From contig CM056563.1 of NCBI GenBank assembly GCA_029721515.1, positions 11,796,954-11,860,953 on the forward strand: DNA of 64,000 nt, written 5' to 3'. Positions 49,421 to 60,980 of this stretch are shown one piece after another. This stretch comes from Synanceia verrucosa. Its lineage: Eukaryota; Chordata; Actinopteri; Perciformes; Synanceiidae. How positions within the stretch are numbered: the stretch's first letter is position 1; each line of letters begins with the position of its first letter. The notes under the pieces were generated by a model that had not been told where the DNA came from, ran no database searches, and saw nothing but the letters and a program-made list of their open reading frames with translations. The position numbers and the translations under genes are program-made.

Positions 49421-49945
49421 GCCCAGAGGAGAGGTAAGAACATGTTTACATGACAAACACTCACATCATGGTAGGGCTCTGCTTATTTCCTCATCAGTTT
49501 GAGGAAAGGAACATTTTCATACTTTCTTTCTGTTAAAACTGTGTTTCCTGACAGGCAGGGGGAAGCTAGTCGTGTGTTTCCTTCTGATAAAAGTCAGACA
49601 CAAAGGTTGATTTTACTGGTTGAGCAATAAGAGCTTAACCATTTACAGATTACCATCGTAAGATATCATTTCCTCTGCGAGGTATTTAATGGGATATGAC
49701 GGTGCTGTCTGCCAACAAGAGTGTGATTTATCCTAACAGAAAAATTGCCAGACTTCTGATATATTTGAATTTTTTTTCTCCCTTCTGTTTTGAACTATGT
49801 TTATTCAGCACAGTGGGTTCACCTCTGGCACCCTCTCCACTTTCACTTAAAATGAATGACACCATCACTATCAACACTAAGAATCAGTCCACATGAATGT
49901 ATCTGTTATTTTTTTCGCTTCTTTTTACTCAGCAGTGTGAAACTG

Positions 49946-49946
<1 letters not shown>

Positions 49947-49989
<43 letters not shown>
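49947..49989. repeat. (GT)n microsatellite
   Basis: A pure TG/GT run of about 43 bp. Confidence 0.95.
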
Positions 49990-49991
<2 letters not shown>

Positions 49992-50317
49992 AAACTGGGG
50001 TAACCTTTAAACATCTGGTAATGAGTTGGAGAACAGCCCCCTGACCAGTCTCTTTAATTATAGCAGTCATCAAAAAGGAGAAAATGAGAAGAAAAGTAAA
50101 GCTGGCTGTTAGGACAAAACATACAGGAGAGCTGCAGAGGAAAGGGACGAGTTAAGCTTCTCACAGGGAAATATTGTGATCAGAATCTTGCCTCTGTGAT
50201 TTGCAAGACCCAGATGTAAAGATGGTCTCCACCCTGAGAGTTTTTTAGTGACACTCCTGGGGCTGAAAACATCTGTAATTGCTGCTAAAATGTAACTTTA
50301 AGACTCACAATCAGCTC

Positions 50318-50362
<45 letters not shown>

Positions 50363-50499
50363 CACATTCATAACTGCTTCTTTTCCTCTATTAGTTATCA
50401 TGTGCAGCTGCTTGCTGGAAATGCCCGCAGAGTTTTTAAGATTGGGTAGCTGCATTTGAAATGAGCAAAGTGAGAGATGCATGATGGGAAAGTAATCTA

Positions 50500-50503
<4 letters not shown>

Positions 50504-50552
<49 letters not shown>
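50504..50552. repeat. (GT)n microsatellite
   Basis: A pure GT run of about 49 bp. A CT-rich run with two G interruptions lies 150 bp upstream (50315-50360). Confidence 0.95.
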
Positions 50553-50554
<2 letters not shown>

Positions 50555-53500
50555 TCATGAATTTCATTCAAATCCTCATTGAAATCACATTGTCTGCACA
50601 GGCACCGTAAGTCACGAGCCTAATTACCGACTACTCCTATTCAGAGGGGATGTGAGCGATCATCACCGAATGTACAATGTTGCTGTTGATCTCTATATGT
50701 TGATGTATTATTGTACACATCTCAGAGAAAAAGAGACTATTCTTATTCTTGGTATTAATAAAAAATACATGCATACTTTCAAGGAACATCTGTAGAAAAT
50801 GTTTTACTGAACAAAACAAAAAAACAAACATGCAACACAAATGCCTTTCTGACAATAAATGACTTGTGATCTGATACTTTACAGGACCCCCACCGTCACT
50901 GTCATTGTTTACCTCAGGTCTCAAGGAAAAGCTTTAAGTCTTTTTATCGTTTGGTTCATCGTTCTGTTTATTGGTGAAATAAATGCTTCAGGATCAACAT
51001 AGAAAGCTGAAATTCAAATAATACCAATAATAGTATGATAATACCACTGATACTTTGTAGACAAAGATATTATTCTCCTATTTTTACTATTATAATGTCA
51101 CATGATTTGGATGCTGCAGTTTAAAAAGCTATACTCAGTTTTCACCATGTTTTTAAATGTTGACTGAAACACTCTTTCCAAATGTCAGAAATAAAACACA
51201 TTTCTCAAAAACATTAAATATATAGATGAACATTTTTATGTGACTGAAGAGGCTGGAGGATACCAGGAGCCGCAGTGCTCTATAACGTATCTACAGATTT
51301 GTCAAAGCTAGCTGAAGAAATTAATGAATGGCTCCCACCAGTGAAACTCAGTCAAACTCCAGTGGAAAACCTCTGGTCTGAGGTTTAAGTGCCTTAAACT
51401 GTCATTATTTCTAACAGCTAGCAGGGAGCGACTCCTCTGGTTGTACAGAACTCTCTCTTTAGAAATTGAACCAACTTCTCTCTTCATTATCTTCATTATA
51501 TTAGTTTCCAGTCTTCTTCAGTACACCATGATGCTCATTTAGTAAATTATGGTCACATTTAGAGACAAAAAGACCATAAACCAGGGGAGGATTCAGGGTG
51601 TGGCTCCCTTGTGATTGTCAGTACGCTACCACAGTGTCGTCTGGGTGTTTTCAGTGTTTTCATCTTACAACAATTAACCCATTCATAGTGTGTTTTCAGT
51701 TAATGAAAGTTAATTACAGCTAATATATGTTCAGAGAGTAGTTGCCCTAATGCTGCCTTTCAGACAACACAGAGGTAGTAATTATCCCAGATAAAATTTC
51801 AGCCTTCAAAACAAAAACTCCGGCTGATGTGGTAATGAAGAACTATCTGCCTCCACTTTGTTTTGGGCATTTTTCTCTGACTTGTTCCTGAGTGAGTTTG
51901 TGCAGAGTGGATAACTTTCAGAGAATGTTTACTGTAACCAGCGACTTAACAACATGATGACGTACTTGACATCAATTTACATGGAGAACATATTTCACTA
52001 TATTATAATATGTATAATAATCTAATATTATTTCAATTCAAAACATACCAGTATACTTCATGTTGCCTGTTAGGTGATGGTTTTACAATGTGTGGCATCA
52101 GACAGCTTCTTTAGATCATTTTCTATTTTCTATCTGCTGTTTTTTTGTCAAAAACAATACAGGCCTTGGTGAAATATGCAAGAACATTTTAAATTAGCTG
52201 AGTGTGACTGAAATATTAAGGCACAATAGTGTTCACAATAATCTACTTTGTTTTCCATTAATGCTGGATGCTATGTATGGTATGGTTTATTCTTTGATCC
52301 CCAAGGGGAAACATAGTTTCTATACATGGTGCGTTTTTAAAAAATGTAAAACTCTGAATTTTTAGTTTTCACTGATAGCAAACATGTTACTGTGTACTGT
52401 GGAGAAAATGATCCTGGGTCTTTTGTTTACAAATATTTATACGATATTATTGTGAACACTATTGTGTAAAAAGATTATTTATGTATTTTTTACCAACATT
52501 GTTTGGTTTACAGATTCTGAAAGTTGAATCCTGCATGCTGTTAAAGCACTAGCCTATAACATGCATATCTACTTTATTTCTTGCCGTAATGTGTTTCAAT
52601 GACAATGACTGCCTTGTGATGTAAATTACAATAGTAATACCACATATTTGATTATTTTCTATGGAAATATTTTGGAACTATACGCCACACTGTGTGCTGC
52701 TCAATATATGGAAATCAGAGCATCAAGACTCAGTGATCTTAAGTTTCAGCATTGGAGCAGAGTTTTTGTTTCGTCACTAATCTGTCAGAGCAGGAAGGGA
52801 TACAGAGCAGCTGCAGGATTTGTTCTGTGCTGCTGACAGGAGACAATCGTGTGTAAATTCAGTTCTAGGGTGGACTCTCCCTTTATGTAAATGCAACAAT
52901 AACATGTTTATATATCGTGATTGCCTGCTCTGCAAACCAGTTTTACGAGGAAGTGTGGAAAGAAGCTTTAAGAGTTTTAACCTTCTGAATTTTTTTTACT
53001 AGTTTTCCAACAGATTTTAGTTTACAAGTGAGCTCAAGACAGGAGAGCAGAAAAACATGGTTGTTTGCAACATCTGATTTATTTCTGTGGATTTACCTGA
53101 GATGATGTAGGTTGATCAAAACAAAGGTTTATCTTGATTGCATCAAATTCCTGCAGTCCAATTTACTTTTTACAAACAAAAAAAAAAAAACAAAAAAAAA
53201 AAAACTGGAGCAGCGGTTACCTCACCTTGTGAAAGTTGTGTGCTTAATTGGTTAATTTTGGCTTTTCTGGAGTTTGGGCTCTCAGCTGCTGAATGTATTA
53301 AAACCTGAATCTGTATAGCCTTGAAAAATAAGGCTATGCCTTTTTTTCCTAACACACTTACAGTTGCATGTGAAACATCCCATATTTCAGAAATACACAA
53401 CACCTGACCAGCTTTGTTACTTCCAATCCAAAGCACTGCCATGTTCTCCTGAAGTATAGAACAAGAAGTTGTTGTTTGTAGTTTGCCTTCCTTTAACCAT

Positions 53501-55109
53501 GCAAAGATGAAAAAGAAGAGGTGTGAATTCAGCCCCACAAGGGATTTTCATTCCAGTTCTCTGACAAACAATATAAGGCCTCCCATGAGAAAAGGCAGCA
53601 AAGCAGACGGTGTGTTTCCCAGAGTTTAACCCACAGTCTTATCAGCCTCTGCTGTTTGTTGTGGCTGTTTGACAGCATGTGTGTGTGTGTGTGATGGCTC
53701 AGGCATTTGACAGCGATCAACTGACTGTCACAGGCAGCTGTGGAGATAGCATCAGACACCGTCGTCAGGTGACTGGCTCCTTGAAAGCGAAAGGAAGACT
53801 CGGGGCTGACAGCCGTCTTCAGGGAATGGCTCTGGCGTTATGGGTATTCTGGCTTATAGACACTCTGACTGGTTGCAGAAAACCCAGTTTGGGCCCTTTT
53901 TCTCTGTGAGACCAGAACATGTCGTCAATGTATATTTTGGGGGAATTCAGACAAAACTATTTTCATTCTCAGTGAGTCTTAACCTCACATCCATTTCTCT
54001 CTAGTTCTTCTGCTTTGACTCTTCACTATATTAACCCTGTTGTGATTATGTGACACATCACTGGGATGAGTATTATGGGCTTCAGTGGGGAAAATGAGTT
54101 GGAAATGTTGTTAACCTGTGGCCTATCCCGAGATCGCCCAGGGACCTAATCCACTGTAAGCAATTCTCTACTGTGTGCGTGATTATTCTGCTATCCAGAG
54201 ACCCCACTGCCTCTGATGTGGGGGCCTGCCTGCCTCCAATTACAACCCATTAGCCTCTGATTGATAGCATCACTGAGGGCTAATGCATTGCTATAGCAGA
54301 AAACAAGATAAAGGGAAAATGACAATAAATACATAAATGAATAAAATGCCACTTCTCATTACTCCAGTCTGTGGCCCCTTTGCATCATTTGAGTGACCTA
54401 ATGTAGTTTTTATCCACAGAAAGAGCTAAATGTGGATGATGGGCCCATTAACAGCTAAATCACCCTGCCGTAAAGTCGGCTGCTCGTTGGTGGCACTTTG
54501 CTTATTCTTACACCAGAGAGTTCTTATACAGCATTGTAATTGCACAAGATATTGGTAACCTATAAGCCATCCTTTTAAACTGCACTATTTGTCCATCTTT
54601 ATTTCCTCAACCCCCCCCCCCCCCAATAGCTCCCCTTGTTGAATTGCATCCCTCCTCCTCAGTTCTCTGGTTTCCTCCTGACTGACAGTGTGGGGCCTGG
54701 CCACTCTCCTGTCGTGAGGCCTGCATTGAATGCTGGGTTATTGCCCCCTAATTATCAATTACAGAGCTCTGCTTCCACACCTGGAGCAGGCCAGGCTGCG
54801 AATGAGCTTAGCCCATTAGGCCGGACCTCCGGCTGGGCTGTTTATGGAGGGGGCTGGGCTCTACCCTCTGGAGGTGTTAATGGGCCTTCCAGGCCTGAGC
54901 AGAGTGAACTGCTGTTGGGCTCTCAATGCTTTATTCTAGATACATTATTTGTCATTGCATATACAGATTTTACATTTGAGAGATGCGTTAAAGGGGCACT
55001 CAAGAGGATGAAGAGCATCATCAAGCTGTCGGCAATAGATGAGCAACACTTCCTCTCCACCACGCCAAACAGGAGAAGCCTCAGCAAGATGTCCTCATAA
55101 TCACCATGT

Positions 55110-55760
55110 CACTCAGCACCAGAAGATGAAGCTGAAGCCTGGTCTGTCCAACCTCTATTCCACCAGGTAAACTGGATCCATGGATACCTGTGAGATGAGA
55201 ATGCACAGGGACTACGAGGCACAAAACTAATCTGCAAATGGAGCGAGAGGAAACACATCCTCTTCTCCACGACTGTAACAGATACAACCTGAGCAGCATC
55301 GCCTCTTCTCCGTCTCATCAAACAGATGAAGCCTGGATGACACCACCTTCTTCCCACCAAGTAGCCTCAGCTCGCGGACACCTGGGAGGTGAAAGCACAG
55401 GGACTCCGGGGAAGAAGGCGAGTTAGTAAAAAGACTTAATAGAGGCATTAAAATAAAGAAGAAGAGAAGCTCAGTGTGTCAGAGGAAGTCCCCCGGCAGT
55501 CTAGACCTGTAGCAGCATAACTAAGGATTGATCCAAGGCAGCCTGAGTCAGCCTTGGATCAGTCCTAACTATAAGCACTATCAAAAGGAAAGTCTTAAAC
55601 CTACACTTATCTGCCTCCCGGACTGAAAGAGGGAGTTGGTTCCACAGAAGAGGAGCTTGGGATGCTAGCCTGGCTATTGCGACTAAAGTTGCCTTGTAAA
55701 CCGAGTTCTCAGAGGGCGAGTTTAACCCTACCCTACTACTGGACGAAGCTTCAACCAATC
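55110..55760 (-). repeat. LINE-like interspersed repeat with internal tandem duplication
   Basis: The 55420-55740 part (CCCCCGGCAGTCTAGACC, AGCAGCATAACTAAGG, GTTGGTTCCACAGAAGAGG) is a sequence I recognise as common in teleost genomes. On the minus strand it encodes ASQAPLLWNQLPLSVREAD, which resembles the C-terminal end of LINE reverse transcriptase proteins. The 55130-55410 part contains two similar modules about 195 bp apart (for example GCACAGGGACTACGAGG and GCACAGGGACTCCGGGG). Degenerate; no complete protein. Confidence 0.6.
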
Positions 55761-56010
55761 AGACCACTCTTTCCTTTCACATATGCGTAGCGACGAGAAC
55801 GGCTTGATCCAAATAACTAGTGCGTCATTGCCTTAAACACACCTCAATCGAGCCTTTGGAAATGCTAGATTTTCATTGGTCCCCATTCCTAGGGGAATCT
55901 GAAATTGAAGAGAACGCAGCTTGGCCAGACTGACTTAGTCATGAAATTTTGTGCAGAGTCACAGGAATTATGGGCGGACCCAGGCTAGCTATCTGCACCA
56001 TAAACCCAGC

Positions 56011-56592
56011 ATGCAGTATTAGAGCTGTGCGATATGGACAGAATTTTATATCTTGATATAACTAATTTTATATCCCGATAAAGTATTTTTTGTGATGTTA
56101 CTGGTAACATTATTTTTTTTTCATTTTCATTTTTTTTCATTTCATTTCATTTTTTTCATTTTCATTTTTTCATATTATTTTTTTTCTTTCCATTGTGCTC
56201 TCCTCCTCCATGCTGCTTTACCTCTGTTTACTCACTAGATACTAGCCACCAGTGCTGTAAACGACTCCTTGCTAGAGAAATAAAAATGCTACCACAAAGC
56301 AGTAGCATTGCTACAGTTACATTAGCCTTCATACTGTTATGTCTATGCTTGATATGATGAAGATGTTTTTGTTTTGGATGATCCAGCAGTCATTCCAACT
56401 TTGGGTTGTGCTTTACGCGGCGTTATCTAAACCACAACCAGAGTAACGTTAACATTTGTGTAGCAGCAGAGCTAACCAAGTAGCTACATGTTAAAATTAC
56501 GATCTAAACAACAGCGGGTTATATCCTGTGGTAGATATTTTTATACCGCACTACGACATATATATTGTAATAACACACAGCTCTATGCTGTA
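56011..56592. mobile_element. hAT-type non-autonomous element
   Basis: The left end AGAGCTGTGCGATATGGAC and right end ACACAGCTCT are inverted repeats, with ATAT-rich sub-terminal sequence, as in a common teleost hAT MITE. The flanks ATGCAGTA (56011-56018) and ATGCTGTA (56585-56592) match at 7 of 8 positions and are probably the target duplication. The interior (56100-56200) is T-rich. Confidence 0.8.
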
Positions 56593-57484
56593 CAGAACGT
56601 ACTATGGATGAGACTGTAACATCAGTTGTGTTTTCGATGTTAAGGAAACAGACAGCCTTTGGGTGTGTGCTGTCTGGAGAAAACAACAACACCCATGTTG
56701 CCTTCGAGTAGCACCATGTAAAAGTCAGGAAATCTCAACCTCTGCTACACTTGATTACATCTGATGAGAAATGTGTGAAATGTCTCCTGCTGGATTTACT
56801 AAGAAAGATCCATTAAACCAGAATGACATCCCTCCACAGCCACGATTTGTAACAGTGTCAACAAAGAATCTGCTTTCTGAGTTATTGCTTCTGCTTAAGC
56901 TTCAGACTTTGCAGCATTCAACACAATATAATACACACAATATTTCAGAAAAAGCTGCAGTGTTGAGAGAATGTAGCATGTAATAGGCACTGATATCTTC
57001 ATGCACACTAAGTGATGGAGTATGACATGCACAGATCACTGCTTCATCATCCATTCTCCTCCTCCTCATGTATAGAGGACACAAAAATAGATCCATGTCT
57101 TTTCACCCTTGAATGCAAATAGATTGACTCGGCCGCTCATTGTGACAATGTAGTCGCTCTTTCAAGCTTGTCTCGTCTGTGCTCCATTCAACTGTTAGCG
57201 GCGTTTAGGTGAAGGAGTTAACTCGTGGCAGCCTCGCTCTACATCATGCAGAAGATTGAAATGAAAATGAGGTGTGTCTCAGAATAGCTGCAGGCAGGAT
57301 TGACGGTGACAGAGGTGAAGATTATGTGACTTTCTGTGTATTTTAGAGCTCACGGGTTGTTTTGAGTCTTTGCCATGCTGAATGCTTCTGAGATGTGTCA
57401 CAGGTGTTATGATGGATTGGAGCGTGTGGTATGTGCCGCATTAACTTTGCAATTGGTTGTGTGGGTGTGGGAGTCACGTGCGGG

Positions 57485-57535
<51 letters not shown>

Positions 57536-59700
57536 GCACACAGAGGGCAGGTGTGTGCTCTTGTGAATGCAAACACATTTTATTATTGGGTGTATATTTC
57601 AGATGCCCTTCCACGCTGCACCAGTCTTTCTGCTGCTGTGTGTGTTTGTGGAACATTGTGTGTTCAAGTTTGCATGTTTTGCATCTTTTGCATATTTTAC
57701 TAAGGCACAGCTTTGCATTTATTCTCTTGTTATAAAAGCTGTATGATTCATTGGAGATAAAACATATTCATTATAAAGTCAACTTATGATTTTTTTATGT
57801 GCAGGTGCATAAGCATGTCTTAACAGTATAAAATCAAAAGTTGTCACCATAGTGCTTCTATCACATTTAATATATGAGGTAGAATACTAACATACTTAAT
57901 AAATACTTTTAATGCTCTTGCTCAGCAGTTCTAATTATCAACAAATTGCTTGAAAAGACCAAAGCCAACATTTAATCGATCCACTGACAAATGTTTCGTG
58001 TTCATCCAAAGCCTGATACCTATTATTCCTCTGTGCCCAAGAGCTCATTATTGTTTAAAAACTATTAATAAAAGCATGACTGAGTGATATTATTTCACTG
58101 GGTGACACGTTCCTTGGTGGAATATGGGTGCTGTAGTTTTATTGAGCTAATACTGATGAGGTACATGACCATGAGAGATTGTATGTAAATCTGCAGCTGA
58201 AATTAGTTATGTAAAGTGTAAAGTATAAAATATGTGGAAAAATCTGGCTTTCTTATTATGTAGTTTCCAATACATGTATATTTCAAAAAACTACTGGGCT
58301 TATATACTAGATAATTTGAAGTTTTGTGTCATGAAGGAAGACAAGATTTGGAGTTAGAAAATAATTGAGGTGGACTAAAATGTTGTTGGGTTTCATCTTT
58401 TCATGAGATGAAAATAAGACAATAAGCTGATAATAAGAAACATATAGGATAATACCAGACTTTCCTTTTATCAGTAAAATATGGCTCCAATCAGAGATCA
58501 TTGAAAACAGAATTACCATTTAATTTAAGCTTCTTCATTACAACAAGAAAAATCGACTAATAACATTTCCCTGTGATTGCAATCAACCATTGATGATGAA
58601 AGTCTGGAACTAAAGTCATCTTGACAACCATTAGTGATGTTGCCATGATGTGTCCACACAGCCTCGGTGCATTAAAGCCTCCCAGCTGTCCCCTGTTGAG
58701 CTTCACTGGGGCAGAGGGATATGTGCACTGACGCAAGAGCCAGTCTCTCTTGGGCGGCCATGCAGGTAAATAAACTGGTGATTGTGTGCTGAGGGAGGAC
58801 ATCAGATGAAACAGCCTGTTGATTACCGATCGTCTAGCTGCACCAGTAATGCTCCATGTCCCGACTCTCGAGCTCCAGAGATGAGCTCTGGATCAATCTT
58901 TAATACTCTGACTGAAATACAAATTCTCTATTGACCTGCTGGAAAATCCTTCTCAGGCCAGCATCATTTATTTGTGTTTAATTGCATCCATGTGCGTGTT
59001 TGGCAGACGGTCATTGATTTCAATATGGGAGATGATGAAAATAGTTTTTCTCCTTAATTACTGATCAGTTTAAAGAAACGGAAACTCCTCTGCTATTTAA
59101 AATGGAAAGACGTCTCTGCTCTGTGCTTGTGTTGTGGATAACTTACTGTTACTTCAGCTGACACATCTTAACCTTGGTCAGAAGATTGTGGTACCGTTCT
59201 TGTCTTTATTCCCTTATTTATGTTTGCGAGAATGTTTGCGGTTGAACTGTGGACGGTTTGGTCTCTCTGTACTGTGAACAGCTCACTTTCACGTGTTTTT
59301 AAACCTCCATTTATTCGTGAAACATCCATATTGTTTGTGATTTGACTCAGGGCTGGAATATGTCAGACATCTGAAATGTGTGTAAATAAGCTATGTGTCA
59401 TAACGTGACTGAGCGCTGAGTGAATGCAACCTTTGATTACCTTTTACCATTCTTTCCTTGCTTTTGTATTATGCGGCCTCTTTTCTATTGAACACTTGTA
59501 TTAAGAAAATTGGGAACACACACGTCTGGGTTCCCACTAAGACAATAGCTGTCATTTCCAACAATGCACCAATTAGAGTGTGTCTTATGCTAACAAAGTG
59601 CTTCGTTGGGGGCTCATTTCCTACCGTTCTTGAATCCAAATCTTTGTCACCTCAAATGAAAAGCACTTGTAACATCACAAGGGCCTATCCGCCATTATCC
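56593..59700. other. Gene-free region with CA microsatellite
   Basis: Apart from a CA-rich microsatellite at 57485-57541, I see no gene, RNA or recognised repeat. The frames around 57.4-57.7 kb are produced by the CA run. Confidence 0.6.
57485..57541. repeat. (CA)n microsatellite
   Basis: A CA run with two small interruptions. Confidence 0.95.
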
Positions 59701-59920
59701 CTCTTCACTATTATTCATCTGCTGTAAGCGCCGCAGCTCCCCTCGGGGCGACATGGCATGATTCAACGCAATTCAATCCTAATCAGACACTGTTTGCCCA
59801 TTTTTTGGGTTGCCTGTTGTGATCCCCCGTGGCTGGAAAGACGCGGCGCCTCAGGCACAGCTGACTGTGATGGGGGTGGGGGCCCACGAGGGACCCCATG
59901 GTCGCTCCATGGGGAGGAGT

Positions 59921-59966
59921 CCCTAATCCAGGATTATACTCCCAGACTCACAGCCAGCTGGATTAG
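59921..59966. promoter_or_regulatory. Cluster of TAATCC-type homeodomain sites
   Basis: TAATCC at 59924-59929, GGATTA at 59931-59936 and GGATTA at 59960-59965 are three sites of the type bound by OTX/PITX/GSC homeodomains within 42 bp, in a GC-richer block (about 59700-60110) of an otherwise AT-rich desert. This looks like a possible enhancer; there is no functional evidence. Confidence 0.35.
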
Positions 59967-60111
59967 GAGATAGTCAGTGGGAAAGGGCATTGTCAGCACT
60001 CTTCTCTTAGCAGCTCAATAGATTAGAGCCGTACAGACGGCGAGTTGCCTGCGAGGCGCAGAGACCAAGAGCAAGGTCCCCTCGCTGCTCCGCTGCAGCA
60101 CCTTACATGGA

Positions 60112-60929
60112 GATGGAAAAAAAAGGGACGGCTGAGTGCACACAGTCGTGCGCGACGAAGAGTTGACTTTTTCCATTCTTGACTTTCAAATATGGTGTCA
60201 GGAGATAATGGTGGGCTTCACGAGCGGATGGTGCTAAACTAACTAACTAAATTGAGGAAAAGGAAATACCGCATTCACACATTTGTGTTATTTCTGTAGT
60301 GTAATCCATCTCATGGCCCCCCTGTGCGTGGGCCCATACTGTCCGACAGATGATGGCTTCCATACATCTGCGACCTGCCATCCCTCATTAGAGAGATTAT
60401 CTACATTACAGGTTGTGCGGGTGTGCGATTGTGCATTATACAGTGTGTGTGTATGTGGAGAGAGAGAGCAGCAACCGGTTGCATTTATATGTCTTCACTG
60501 TGGTCTGAGTGTAAACCAGCAGCCGGGCAGCGTCACATACCCCAGCTAGTTTCTGCAGCAGGTAATCAGCCTCTATTGATTGTAAAGTAGTCAATGAGAG
60601 TAGAGTCTCAATGTGCCCTCAAAGCCTGATCGATCATGGCCCACTGCTGAGCCTTTGTGTGACCGGCATAATGGGATGTGAACCTCAACGAAAACAGAAG
60701 AGCATCTTCCCTTTTAGAAAAAGAAATGTCTTGTATAAATTCAGAAAGCATCCACCTTGATAACAGATGCAGCCATGGGAGTGAGACGCATGAGACCACA
60801 CCACCTCCCCAACATCAAAACCACATCCTATCAACTTAATGCAGAGAACGAGGCCATATTGAAATTGCCAGGTGCCTAATTTGGTCTTGGTTGCACAAAA
60901 TTGAAACCACTCATCCCTCCCCCCACTGA

Positions 60930-60980
<51 letters not shown>

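Larger units (their letters stand above)
49421..54630. other. Gene-free region with microsatellites
   Basis: No supported gene. Simple repeats: GT at 49947-49989, CT/GA at 50315-50360, GT at 50504-50552, A-rich at about 53178-53205 and a C run at 54611-54624. A retrotransposon-tail-like fragment lies near 52285-52312. Other sequence is AT-rich and unremarkable. Confidence 0.6.

Noticed and set aside
57343..57735. Overlapping frames rich in His-Thr and Cys-Val
   Set aside because: Produced by translation of the CA microsatellite.
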